This document shows, piece after piece, positions 35,783 to 45,851 of a stretch of DNA of 64,000 bases. The position numbers were made by a program, and so were the translations under genes. Under the pieces are notes generated by a model. The model made no database searches. It was given only the letters and a program-made list of their open reading frames with translations, and was not told the origin of the DNA. Source of the DNA: JBGTSJ01 sp041940305 (GTDB lineage Bacteria; Planctomycetota; Planctomycetia; Planctomycetales; Planctomycetaceae); contig JBGTSJ010000004.1 of assembly GCA_041940305.1 (NCBI GenBank), positions 124,001-188,000 on the forward strand. The letters run 5' to 3'. The stretch's first letter is position 1, and every line of letters starts with the position of its first letter.

Positions 35783-36982
35783 TTACGCAGAGACTGCAAA
35801 TCGCACGCGGGCGTCGCGCGCGAACGCCTCCTCGTTGATGGCAATGCCGGCGCCGGGCGCTTCCGGCAGAGTCGCCATGCCGTTCTCGATGGCATAGCCG
35901 TCGGCGATGAGGATGTCGTTCGTGAGCGGGTCATGTTCGGCGCGGTAGAAGTTCGGAATCGCGCGGCCCACGTGCAACTGCATGTAATATCCGACGAGCG
36001 AGCCCCAGTTATGCGGAGCGACGCGGAGGCCGTGCGGTTCGCACCATTGCGCTTCGGTCAGGATGCCCTCGAATCCGAAGCGGTTCATGTCGGCCTGGTA
36101 CACCTCGATGGCCTGCGCTTCAATGAACGGCCGGAAGACCTCGAGGTCTCCCTGCGTTTCTCCGTCCGCGACAAGTGTCTTGAGCCCCTGCTCCTTGAGG
36201 AACTCCCTGAAGGCGAGGCAATCCTCAACGGTCTCCTCAAACATCTCCTCGCCAAAGGAGATGTCGAGATCGCCGATCTGTTCGAAGAGCCGTTTCGTCC
36301 CGGCGAGGTCGTAGCCGTTGTTGGCGTCGATGCCGATGAGGGAATCCGGCCCGGTGTGGTCGCGGATCACTCTGAGGACGTCGATGTCGCGGGCGTTTCC
36401 CTCCTCCCGTGGCATCCATTTCGCGCCGCGGCCGATCTTCACTTTGAAGGCAACGTGCCCGCGCTCACTGCCCAAGTCGATCTCCTCGCGGAACCGCGCC
36501 TCCCAGTTGCCGGCATACTGCGGGAGCAGGTCAGCGAAATAGATCGAACCGTCGTAGACAGGAACGGTTTCGGTGCCGCGGCCGCCAAGCAACTGGTGGA
36601 TCGGCTGCTCACGGAGCTGGCCGAGCAGGTCCCAGAGCGGCATCGTGCCTGTTCCAAACGGTCCGGCGAACGCGTTTTCGGTTTCCCGGTAGAACTCGAA
36701 TGGATCCCGGCCCAGAAGCTGCCGTGCGGCATCCTCGCGCATGCCGCAGTTCCCGACCCCCTCCGTACCGTTGCTGAGTTCGATCCGCAGCATCCGGTCG
36801 GTGGCGGTGTCGCCGTGCACGTCCAGACGCGAGTTCTTGCCCGCCACCTTGGAGCGCTGTGAGACGACGTCGAAGCCGACGACGCGCGTGATGCGGAGAT
36901 CGCGCGGCAGATCGGCGGCGCGAACGCTGCGGCTCAACAGCGTGCCGGCGAGGGCCGAGAGCAGAAAATCGCGGCGATGCAT
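35783..36982 (-). CDS. Exported enolase-superfamily (mandelate racemase/muconate lactonizing) protein
   Basis: A 399-residue protein with an RR signal (MHRRDFLLSALAGTLLS) that looks Tat-type. Enolase-superfamily residues: KVKIG (K180, K182), metal ligands D219 (GIDANNGYD), E245 (GEEMFEE) and E275 (ADGETQG), H324 (VAPHNWG). These proteins abstract a proton alpha to a carboxylate, commonly in sugar-acid dehydration. Substrate unknown. Planctomycetes often export such enzymes. 86 bases upstream of the methyltransferase gene, same strand. Confidence 0.9.
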   Translation of the reverse strand: MHRRDFLLSALAGTLLSRSVRAADLPRDLRITRVVGFDVVSQRSKVAGKNSRLDVHGDTATDRMLRIELSNGTEGVGNCGMREDAARQLLGRDPFEFYRETENAFAGPFGTGTMPLWDLLGQLREQPIHQLLGGRGTETVPVYDGSIYFADLLPQYAGNWEARFREEIDLGSERGHVAFKVKIGRGAKWMPREEGNARDIDVLRVIRDHTGPDSLIGIDANNGYDLAGTKRLFEQIGDLDISFGEEMFEETVEDCLAFREFLKEQGLKTLVADGETQGDLEVFRPFIEAQAIEVYQADMNRFGFEGILTEAQWCEPHGLRVAPHNWGSLVGYYMQLHVGRAIPNFYRAEHDPLTNDILIADGYAIENGMATLPEAPGAGIAINEEAFARDARVRFAVSA

Positions 36983-37052
36983 GTTGATTCTCGCGACTCG
37001 TTATGCGGCGTCGCTCACCTGGCGGGTCGCGGCTATGACCGGCGCGTCGACG

Positions 37053-37364
37053 CTACGTTGACGCGGCGTAAGAGTCAAAGACGCGCACCTGCTGCCAGTT
37101 GTCACGGTTCTCCTCGATGAATTTGAGGTGGTCCGCGGCGGTCTGGTAGGCGTCGTGCGACGCCTTGCTGTCAAACACGACGTGCAGGGCGACGTGGAAG
37201 CTGCGGTCGTTCACGGGACGGGCAAGGTCCGGGACGAGCGTGCCGGCGGCATAGAAGACCACGCCGGGGTGATCCTTCAGATACTGATGACAAGCCTGGA
37301 CCAGCCGCTCGATGGCGGTGTCGGTGGAGTCCTTGAGGGTGAAGTAGACGTTGTGAGCGAGCAT
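37053..37364 (-). CDS. Dabb-family protein
   Basis: A 103-residue dimeric alpha/beta barrel protein. It starts MLAHNVYFTLKDSTDTAIER with HPGVVFYAAGTL and RSFHVALHVVFDSKASHDAYQ, the usual Dabb layout. Stress-responsive family with varied roles; the substrate is unknown. It is 70 bases upstream of the enolase-superfamily gene on the same strand. Confidence 0.9.
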   Translation of the reverse strand: MLAHNVYFTLKDSTDTAIERLVQACHQYLKDHPGVVFYAAGTLVPDLARPVNDRSFHVALHVVFDSKASHDAYQTAADHLKFIEENRDNWQQVRVFDSYAAST

Positions 37365-37423
37365 GGGAAGAGCGTGGCCGTGAGTGGTGAGTAGTAAGTG
37401 CTGAGTAGTGCAGCGGTTGATCT

Positions 37424-37491
37424 ACGATCTCAGATTCCAAATCTCAAATCTCAAATCCGTGATGTGAAATCTGTGATCTGTGATCCAACAA
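37424..37491. repeat. Low-complexity direct repeats of about 8 bases
   Basis: Degenerate repeats of the type AATCTCAA / GATCTGTG run across the gap between the Dabb gene and the CvpA-like gene. They look like slippage-derived, A/T-rich simple sequence in an otherwise GC-rich region. Confidence 0.55.
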
Positions 37492-37565
37492 AACGCACTG
37501 ACCCGTTCTGGCGGTGCAGCGGCTTTCCGGACTCTGGATTTGGGCCTCTGTCCTCCGATTCCTGG

Positions 37566-38267
37566 TCAGAACGCCGGCGCATTCCCTCCGCTTGGAGTCT
37601 GGGTTGGCGGCGGTGCGTTGGTCGGCGGGCCGCTGGGGGTGGCTGCGGCGGCTCCGCCGGACATGAACGATTGCCGGCGGGTGGCGTAGCGGATCGGGAA
37701 CGACGACCAGGATTGCATGGTCTCCGGCTTGCCGGGGATCCGCTCGAAGGAGACCGCGTCGAAGACCGGGCCGTAGGGCTTGGAGAGGGACTTCTCGGAG
37801 ACGTACTGCGTCAGGGCCAGCCACTGGATGTCCGGGCCGACCCCGAAGAACTGCTTGCGGCCGGGGCCGGGGTCGAAGCCCATAAAGCTCCGCGGCAACG
37901 GAGCGGTGTGGAGCGAGGTCATCAGGACGGCGACGACGACGAAGCCGGTCGCGGCGGCGAAGCCCCACCGCGCGACGTTATAGAACAGCGCCTGCACCTC
38001 CACGTACGTGGGCATCAGCGAGTCGGTCAGGAACCGGAACAGGAAGATGAAGCCGGCGAACAACCCCAGCAGCGCGACGATGTCCCAGTGATACGCCCAG
38101 CCGGGGGCCATGCCGGTGAGATTGTCCGCCAGCGGCTCGAACCAGTTCATGGCGAGCAGTCCTGCGAACAGGACCGACAGAAACGTCAGTCCTGCGCCCC
38201 ACGCACCCTCGCTGGCGACACACCAGGTGACGACCGCGAGGACCAGGATCATGAGAATGTCGATCAT
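37566..38267 (-). CDS. CvpA-like membrane protein
   Basis: A 233-residue protein with four predicted helices: 2-18, 24-42, 62-82 and 96-118. The N-terminal sequence IDILMILVLAVVTWCVASEG and layout fit the CvpA/colicin V production family, whose role in envelope physiology is unclear. The C-terminal 110 residues are soluble, ending in a Pro/Gly-rich tail (SGPPTNAPPPTQTPSGG). Just downstream of the membrane-anchored ATPase gene, separated by simple repeats. Confidence 0.65.
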   Translation of the reverse strand: MIDILMILVLAVVTWCVASEGAWGAGLTFLSVLFAGLLAMNWFEPLADNLTGMAPGWAYHWDIVALLGLFAGFIFLFRFLTDSLMPTYVEVQALFYNVARWGFAAATGFVVVAVLMTSLHTAPLPRSFMGFDPGPGRKQFFGVGPDIQWLALTQYVSEKSLSKPYGPVFDAVSFERIPGKPETMQSWSSFPIRYATRRQSFMSGGAAAATPSGPPTNAPPPTQTPSGGNAPAF

Positions 38268-38276
38268 GGGGGGGAT

Positions 38277-38396
38277 CAGTTTTCAGTTTTCAGTTTTCAG
38301 TTAACAGTTTTCAGTTGTCAGTTTTCAGTTGTCAGTGCGTGTCTACTGCGCGGAGTCAGTCTTCATCGCCGCTCTCTGCGAACTGACAACTGACTG
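38277..38396. repeat. CAGTTTTCAGTTGT direct-repeat tract with inverted copy
   Basis: From 38277 to about 38335 the unit CAGTTTT/CAGTTGT repeats roughly eight times. About 45 bases further, AACTGACAACTGACTG (38381-38396) is the same motif inverted. It occupies the 134-base gap between the ATPase stop and the CvpA-like start. The motif is far less GC-rich than its surroundings. Confidence 0.75.
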
Positions 38397-38400
38397 ACCA

Positions 38401-40296
<1,896 letters not shown>

Positions 40297-40380
40297 GTCG
40301 AACGGTGTACTCCGCGTGTTGGCTGGTCTCGCTGCTCGTTAACGAAGAAGCAAGCGGTGACTCGACAAATGCAGGAAGAT

Positions 40381-40452
40381 CGCAAATTGGCAATTGGAGG
40401 TTGCAAATTGCCAATTTGAAGTCAGCAGTTCGCAATCTGCAATTTGCAATAG
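40381..40452. repeat. TTGCAAATTGCCAATTTG simple repeats
   Basis: Interleaved direct and inverted copies of GCAAATTG / CAATTTGC between the ATPase start and the PilT stop. Low GC and repetitive, similar in character to 38277-38396. Confidence 0.6.
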
Positions 40453-40467
40453 TTCTTCTTGACGTCC

Positions 40468-41655
40468 TTACAGAATCGCCGGCCCCTTCACGTCGATGCC
40501 CTTGATCATCATCTTGAGTTCTTCAACGTTCGGCGACACCTCGAACGCCGTCGCCCGGCTGATGAACTCCCGCTGCAGGAAGCCGTAGATCGAATCGTTG
40601 AACATCTGCATGCCCTCCTCCTTGCCGATCCGCATGGCGGAAGACAGCTTCTCGTCCTGACCTTCGAGCACCAGCTTGCGCACCGTGGGATTGAACCGCA
40701 TGATCTCGACGATCGGCACGCGCTTGGGAGTGTCGACGATCGTCGCCAGCAGCTTCTGGGCGACGATGTCCCGCATGTTGAAGCCGAGCGAACTGCGGAT
40801 CGCCGTGTGCATGTCCTGCGGGAACAGGTCGAGGATACGGCCGATCGTGGAAGGGGCGCTGGAGGCGTGAATGGTTCCGAACACAAGGTGGCCGGTCTCG
40901 GCGGCGTGAATGGCCGTTTCGAACGTGTCCCGGTCTCGCATTTCGCCCACGAGCATGATGTCGGGATCTTCACGAACGGCGTGCTTCATCGCGATGTGGA
41001 AGTCGCGCACGTCCATGCCCAGTTCGCGCTGGTTGATCAGCGCCTTGTTCGGCGTGAACACGAACTCGATCGGGTCCTCGATGGTGAGGATGTGGACCCG
41101 CTCGTTGTGATTGACCCAGTTCAGCATCGACGCGATCGTCGTGCTCTTGCCGGAGCCCGTGACGCCCGCCAGCAGGATCATCCCCTGGTCGTACTTGCAC
41201 AGGTCCTCCATGACGGGCGGCAGGTACAGCCCTTCAAAATTCGGGATCTCCTGCTCGATCTTTCGCGCGACCATGCCGGGCATGCCCAGCTGCTTGAAGA
41301 GGTTGACGCGGAACCGCCAGTTGCGTCCGTCCTGCGGGACGACGTGGGCGAGGTCGGTGCCGCCGTTCTCTTCGAAGATCACTTTGTTGCGGTCGTCCAT
41401 GATCTCGTAGAACATCCGCATCATCACCTCTTCGGTGATGGGGGGCATGGCCATTTCGCGCAAGGTGCCGCGAATGCGGAGGATGGCGGGCTTCCCCACC
41501 TGCAGATGCAGGTCGGACCCGTTGTGCTTGATTTGCTCCCGGAAGAGCTTGTTGATCTCGGGATCTTTCGGCCGGGCGGAAATCGGTGGCGTGTTGGACA
41601 TGGCAGCGGGCCGCGGAGCGGAAGGTGCAGGGGCGGCAGATGCAGCAGACGACAT
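40468..41655 (-). CDS. Type IV pilus retraction ATPase PilT-like
   Basis: A 395-residue hexameric ATPase that powers pilus retraction. N-terminal GSDLHLQVGKPAILRIRG, Walker A AGVTGSGKSTT (163-173), Asp box ILTIEDPIEFVF, Walker B PDIMLVGEMRD, and the His box FGTIHA, plus the Cys-free C-terminus expected of PilT/PilU. The start is fixed by CCGGAG eight bases before the ATG. Divergent from the tRNA-Glu gene, with about 307 bases between. Confidence 0.94.
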   Translation of the reverse strand: MSSAASAAPAPSAPRPAAMSNTPPISARPKDPEINKLFREQIKHNGSDLHLQVGKPAILRIRGTLREMAMPPITEEVMMRMFYEIMDDRNKVIFEENGGTDLAHVVPQDGRNWRFRVNLFKQLGMPGMVARKIEQEIPNFEGLYLPPVMEDLCKYDQGMILLAGVTGSGKSTTIASMLNWVNHNERVHILTIEDPIEFVFTPNKALINQRELGMDVRDFHIAMKHAVREDPDIMLVGEMRDRDTFETAIHAAETGHLVFGTIHASSAPSTIGRILDLFPQDMHTAIRSSLGFNMRDIVAQKLLATIVDTPKRVPIVEIMRFNPTVRKLVLEGQDEKLSSAMRIGKEEGMQMFNDSIYGFLQREFISRATAFEVSPNVEELKMMIKGIDVKGPAIL

Positions 41656-41921
41656 TAAGGACTCCGGAGATCGGCAGGCATTGCGGCCGGACTCGTCCTG
41701 AGCAGACGACTGCGACCGAATCCTCATCATATCATCGCCGGTCAACCAGCGGAAACCGTACACGCCGGCAAGACCCGTGGAATGTCGCTGCCCGGGACGC
41801 GAGCAGTTGGGCCCGTCCTCCGATGGGAGAAGGGGGCAATCAGGTCGCTCTGTTCCGATTGAATTCAACGCGCCGGTTGCACATCCGGCGCGCACGCGCG
41901 GACTTTCTCAACCTCCGCGCG
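41656..41921. other. Intergenic region upstream of pilT
   Basis: No protein-like frame. It should carry the leftward promoter of pilT, but I could not place one convincingly. The right end leads into the tRNA promoter. Confidence 0.4.
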
Positions 41922-41951
41922 TTGACAGTGCAGGAACCGCCGGTTCATAAT
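41922..41951 (+). promoter_or_regulatory. Promoter of the tRNA-Glu gene
   Basis: TTGACA (41922-41927), an 18-base spacer, and CATAAT (41946-41951). All six -35 positions and five of six -10 positions match consensus. The -10 box ends 11 bases before the tRNA. Confidence 0.8.
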
Positions 41952-41962
41952 CCGGCTCTTCC

Positions 41963-42035
41963 GCCCCCATCGTCTAGTGGCCCAGGATGTAGGATTCTCA
42001 GTCCTAAGACCGGGGTTCAAATCCCCGTGGGGGTA
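41963..42035 (+). tRNA. tRNA-Glu (anticodon CUC)
   Basis: A 73-base cloverleaf. Acceptor GCCCCCA (41963-41969) pairs with TGGGGGT (42028-42034), discriminator A. The anticodon stem TAGGA/TCCTA encloses loop TTCTCAG with anticodon CTC at 41997-41999. The T arm is CGGGG/CCCCG with loop TTCAAAT. The first acceptor pair is G-U rather than G-C. CCA is not encoded. It has its own promoter and terminator. Confidence 0.95.
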
Positions 42036-42037
42036 TC

Positions 42038-42068
42038 AGCGGACGTTCGTCAAGAGCGTCCGCTTTTT
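42038..42068 (+). terminator. Rho-independent terminator of tRNA-Glu
   Basis: AGCGGACG (42038-42045) pairs with CGTCCGCT (42057-42064), and TTTTT (42064-42068) follows. Classic intrinsic terminator two bases after the tRNA. Confidence 0.9.
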
Positions 42069-42125
42069 CATGCGCGGGACGAGATCCGCGGGGCAGTTGC
42101 TGCGAACCGCGCGGGACGCGACTCG

Positions 42126-42488
42126 TCAACCAGCCCACTGTTCCACGATCCGGTTCTTCTCGTCGAGGATCGCGATCTGCGGGTGATGGCCGGCCACTTC
42201 GTCGGGGGTCAGGTCGGCGAAGGCGAGGATGATCAGCCGATCGCCGGGGGTTGCCAGCCGGGCCATCGCGCCGTTCATCTGGATCTGGCCGCTGCCGGCC
42301 TCGCCGCGGATGACGTACGTTTCGCCACGCTGCCCGGTCGAACAGTTGCCGATCAGCACTTTCTCGTACGGGACGAGTCCGACGGCGTCCATGAGATCGG
42401 CGGCGATCGTCACGCTGCCATGATAGTGGAGTTCGGCCTGCGTGACGGCGGCCAGATGCAGTTTCGACTTGAGCAGACGCAGCAGCAT
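42126..42488 (-). CDS. panD: Aspartate 1-decarboxylase
   Basis: A 120-residue pyruvoyl enzyme that makes beta-alanine for pantothenate and coenzyme A. The self-cleavage site is YHGSVTI, giving the new N-terminus at S25 (G24|S25). Other conserved pieces are LLKSKLHLAAVT, ADLMDAVGLVPYEKVLIGN, GARGEAGSGQIQMNGA-type region and GDRLIILAFA. Length matches the family (about 117-139). No other pan genes are in the window. Confidence 0.96.
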   Translation of the reverse strand: MLLRLLKSKLHLAAVTQAELHYHGSVTIAADLMDAVGLVPYEKVLIGNCSTGQRGETYVIRGEAGSGQIQMNGAMARLATPGDRLIILAFADLTPDEVAGHHPQIAILDEKNRIVEQWAG

Positions 42489-42588
42489 GGATTGATGGCG
42501 AGCGAGACAGACCGATCGGGTGCGGAAACGACGTTGGAGGCAGTCGAAACCGCCGTCGGGCGAGTGTAGTGGCCGTCCGCGGCGGGCT

Positions 42589-43650
42589 TCAACCGCCGAT
42601 GCGGCAGGGAACGCGCCGCTCCTGACGCGACGCCTCGTAAATCGTATCGGTCAACTCAAGCACGGCCAGTACGGATTCTACGGTATTACGGCATTCGCCG
42701 CCTGTGCGGATCGCGCCCAGCCAGTCCTGCACCAGCGCCAGTCCCCGGGCGCCGCCGTATCCCGGCGTGCTGTCGGCTGCGGTAGTAAAGACCTCCTCCA
42801 TGCCGATCCACTGCGGCATCGGGCCGTGGATCTCCAGCACGCCGGACGTACCGGCCCGTCCCGGATCCCAGGCAACCCACCGCTGGCTCCCGCGGATCGT
42901 CCAGCGCGACTCCCCTGCCCAGCGCGGAGTCCAATAGCCCCCTACGACGGTGGCGAGGCTGCCGTCGGCCAGATCGAGGATCACGGCGCCTCCATCCTCG
43001 ACGTCAGTCGGCACGTTGCCGAAGCAGCCCACCCGGGCGCTGACTCCCACGACGGGCTGTCCCAGGATCCACAACAAGAGATCCAGCTGATGACAGGCCA
43101 GCCAATTGAAGAAACCCGCCTTGCTGCGTGCCGAGTCGAAGAGGTAGTGCCCGGGATCGCGCCGCTGCACGTCGCTGGTGACAAAGGTGATCTCGGTGCT
43201 GATCAGCTTTTCAAACCGCCGGTCTAAGACCATTCGCCTCAGTCGATCGACACATTCGTCGTAACGCCACATGTAACCGGCCTGGAAGGCGACTCCCGAT
43301 TCACGGATTGCCCGTGACGCCGGTGCAAAGTCGGCCGCGGATCCGGCCGCCGGTTTCTCCGCCAGAATGTGCTTCCCCGCCCGCGCCAGCTTCTCGATTG
43401 CCGCCGGACCGGAGTCATTCGGCAGACACACCACCGCGGCGTCGAATTCGCCCTGCTCCAGCAATTCGTCGACATCGGCGTGCCGCGGCACGTGTGACAG
43501 CCTTTCTTCGAGACTCGCCGTTCCCCCATCGACGCCGACCACGAGATCTGTGATGACCGCTTCCGTTTCGACGGCCCGCAGCAGCTCGCGCCATCCATGC
43601 CCGTGCGGATGGTCGACTCCCAGATACGCCAGTCGCAGTCGTTCGTGCAT
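42589..43650 (-). CDS. Gfo/Idh/MocA-type NAD(P)-dependent oxidoreductase
   Basis: A 353-residue oxidoreductase of the glucose-fructose oxidoreductase family. N-terminal Rossmann part LRLAYLGVDHPHGHGW, where the usual GxGxxG loop is degenerate. The EKPAA motif (KHILAEKPAA) provides the catalytic lysine, and the second domain has GHYLFDSARSKAGFFNWLACHQLDLL-type helices around the substrate. Substrate unknown; sugars or inositols are typical. ATG at 43650 is chosen over an in-frame GTG at 43659. Confidence 0.88.
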   Translation of the reverse strand: MHERLRLAYLGVDHPHGHGWRELLRAVETEAVITDLVVGVDGGTASLEERLSHVPRHADVDELLEQGEFDAAVVCLPNDSGPAAIEKLARAGKHILAEKPAAGSAADFAPASRAIRESGVAFQAGYMWRYDECVDRLRRMVLDRRFEKLISTEITFVTSDVQRRDPGHYLFDSARSKAGFFNWLACHQLDLLLWILGQPVVGVSARVGCFGNVPTDVEDGGAVILDLADGSLATVVGGYWTPRWAGESRWTIRGSQRWVAWDPGRAGTSGVLEIHGPMPQWIGMEEVFTTAADSTPGYGGARGLALVQDWLGAIRTGGECRNTVESVLAVLELTDTIYEASRQERRVPCRIGG

Positions 43651-43763
43651 CAATTCCACCGGATCCGCGTCGGTCTCTTCGTGGCCTCGTCTTGCACCGC
43701 ATTGCAGACGTCGATGTCACGTGCGAGTTTAACATGCACCGGCATCCCTCCGTACCGAGTCGC

Positions 43764-43791
43764 TTGTGAGAGACCGGCATCGCTCTACAAT
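43764..43791 (+). promoter_or_regulatory. Sigma-70-type promoter for the XdhC-like gene
   Basis: TTGTGA (43764-43769), a 16-base spacer, and TACAAT (43786-43791). The predicted start is about 43798, some 30 bases ahead of the ATG at 43830. Confidence 0.45.
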
Positions 43792-43829
43792 CGAACTGAT
43801 CCCACTCCGCGGCTGAAAGCCACTCCCTG

Positions 43830-44918
43830 ATGGCGTCTCTCCTGCAGAATCTGATTGCGACTGCCCAGGCCGGGCGACCGGCCGTCTACACGGCGCTGGT
43901 GGAAACCCGCGGCAGCACTCCGCAAAAAGCGGGCGCCGCAATGGTTGTCTACGCTGATGGTTCGCAGTCGGGCACGCTCGGGGGAGGCTGCGTCGAGGCG
44001 GAAGTGAAGCGGCGCGCACTCCAGCTGCTGAGCGACGGCCGCAACCAGTTGCTGAGCTTTCAATTGAACCATGACTACGGCTGGGACGACGGACTGATCT
44101 GCGGGGGGCGGATGCTGATGCTGGTGGACCCGGTCCGCCCCGGCGACGATCTTTCCTATCACGAACGCCTCGAGGAGGCGATCCGTACCGGCTGCGGCGT
44201 GACGGAAGCAGTCGTCATCGACGCGGACCAGGCGCAGGCTCCGGAAGCGTCGCGGATGCTGTTCGACCAGAACGGCGATCTTCTGGCAGTCCGGGGATCC
44301 GGAGGGGAGTCTGCCGGCATTAAGCAGCGACTTCGTCCCTTGTCCGACCGCCCGCGCCCCTATGTTGCCGGCGGGGTGTCGTACCTCCCTCACCTCCCGC
44401 GTTGTCGCCTGGTCATCGTCGGGGCGGGGCACGTTGGCCGCCAGGTCGCCGAACTCGCTGCCCAAGTCGATTTTGACGTCTGGGTCGTCGATGACCGGGA
44501 CGAGTATTGCAGCGCGGACCGGTTTCCCGCGGCCCAACGTCTGATTTGCGGGCCAATTGACGACGTCGTCCCGCAACTGGAAGTTGATGGAGACACGTTC
44601 TGCGTCATTGTCACGCGCGGCCACAATCACGATGAAACCGCGCTGTTCCATCTGATCAAGCGCTCCTCGCGATACCTGGGAATGATCGGCAGCAAACGGA
44701 AGATCAAGCTGATTTTCGACGACCTGCGGCGTGAGGGGGTGAGCGAGAATGCGTTGGCGCGAGTGCGGGCGCCGCTTGGTCTCAACATTGGTTCGCAGAC
44801 CGTTCCGGAGATCGCCGTGAGTATCGTCGCGGAATTGATCGCCCACCGGAATCTCGGCGGCATCCCGGCTGACGTCGCACGCCCGGCCGTGACGTCCGGG
44901 CAGGAAGCTGCCGTCTGA
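43830..44918 (+). CDS. XdhC/CoxI-family molybdenum-enzyme maturation protein
   Basis: A 362-residue protein. N-terminal XdhC domain with ALVETRGSTPQKAGAAMVV and GGGCVE (51-56). C-terminal Rossmann domain with VIVGAGHVGRQVAELAAQ, then YLGMIGSKRK and IGSQTVPEIAVSIVAELIAHR. Such proteins insert sulfurated molybdenum cofactor into xanthine dehydrogenase or CO dehydrogenase. No molybdenum enzyme gene is nearby, so the client is elsewhere or it has another role. Divergent from the Gfo/Idh/MocA gene. Confidence 0.92.
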   Translation: MASLLQNLIATAQAGRPAVYTALVETRGSTPQKAGAAMVVYADGSQSGTLGGGCVEAEVKRRALQLLSDGRNQLLSFQLNHDYGWDDGLICGGRMLMLVDPVRPGDDLSYHERLEEAIRTGCGVTEAVVIDADQAQAPEASRMLFDQNGDLLAVRGSGGESAGIKQRLRPLSDRPRPYVAGGVSYLPHLPRCRLVIVGAGHVGRQVAELAAQVDFDVWVVDDRDEYCSADRFPAAQRLICGPIDDVVPQLEVDGDTFCVIVTRGHNHDETALFHLIKRSSRYLGMIGSKRKIKLIFDDLRREGVSENALARVRAPLGLNIGSQTVPEIAVSIVAELIAHRNLGGIPADVARPAVTSGQEAAV

Positions 44919-44983
44919 GCCGATCTAGGCACGACCAGCCCTCGTCTCCTGTCTGTTTCCAATCTCAATTCTGATTGTGATCA

Positions 44984-45577
44984 ATGATGGACTGGTACAG
45001 CTGTCGAATTGGACTGATCGCTTGTCTGATCTGCTGCGGCTGCGGCGAGGCGGATGTTGACCGGGATCCTCCGGTTCCGGTGGCCGTACAGGAATCCGAG
45101 ACTGCTTCGTCCGACACATCTGAAACTGGCGGCCCGTCAACCGTTCGTGTCAGCGGGTTCCGTCTTACGCCGCCGGCCGGCTGGAAGCAGGTTGAACTCT
45201 CCCCTGAGCAGAGCGGGTTCATCGACGCCCGTTTTGAAATCGACGGAGCGGGAGACGATGTCCGGCTGACGATGTCCACCACCGGCGGCGGGATCGATGC
45301 CAACATCGACCGATGGATCGGTCAGTTCCGTCAACCCGACGGCGCGGCCGCGCAGCAGGAGACGCTGGACGTCAACGGAATGACGGTGACCTGGGTGGAT
45401 ATTTCGGGCGACTATCAGGGCATGGGGGGGCCGGTTCAGTCCGGCTGGCGAATGCTTGCCGCCGCCTTTCACGGCAGCCCCCGCGACTTCTACATCAAGC
45501 TCACCGGGCCACAGGAGGAAATCGGCAATCTCAGCGATTCGTTCCGGAGTCTTGTTGAGTCAGTGAGGACAGAGTAA
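44984..45577 (+). CDS. Exported possible lipoprotein
   Basis: A 197-residue protein with an N-terminal hydrophobic segment rich in cysteine (GLIACLICCGCGEADVD), suggesting signal peptidase II processing, although the lipobox is imperfect. The mature part contains FRLTPPAGWKQVELSP and ends with GNLSDSFRSLVESVRTE. This pattern (PxGW...) is common in small planctomycete lipoproteins of unknown function. Start ATG at 44984; a second ATG follows at 44987. Same strand as the XdhC-like gene, 65 bases downstream. Confidence 0.7.
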   Translation: MMDWYSCRIGLIACLICCGCGEADVDRDPPVPVAVQESETASSDTSETGGPSTVRVSGFRLTPPAGWKQVELSPEQSGFIDARFEIDGAGDDVRLTMSTTGGGIDANIDRWIGQFRQPDGAAAQQETLDVNGMTVTWVDISGDYQGMGGPVQSGWRMLAAAFHGSPRDFYIKLTGPQEEIGNLSDSFRSLVESVRTE

Positions 45578-45851
45578 CGACCACTTCACGAAGCGTTTGC
45601 TGATTCGACGATTGACGGCGACATCGAAGTGTTGGTGATCTCTGCGGTGCTCCGGAAAGCGACTCTGGCGCGGGCTAGCCGCACTCCTGCCTCGCAGGCG
45701 ACGACTGCGTTAATGGAGTGTCAATCGCCAAATGCCGGCCCGCGGAGGCCGCGTTCCATCTCTCCCGCGTCCTGAATCCGGGAGGTATGATACCGAGCGG
45801 GCGGCTTCATCCCCGCCGCCCGTCCGATTCATCCCCCGGTGCAGTGAGAAC

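Noticed and set aside
38277..38396. CRISPR array
   Set aside because: The repeat units are 7-14 bases and contiguous, without unique spacers, and no cas genes are nearby.
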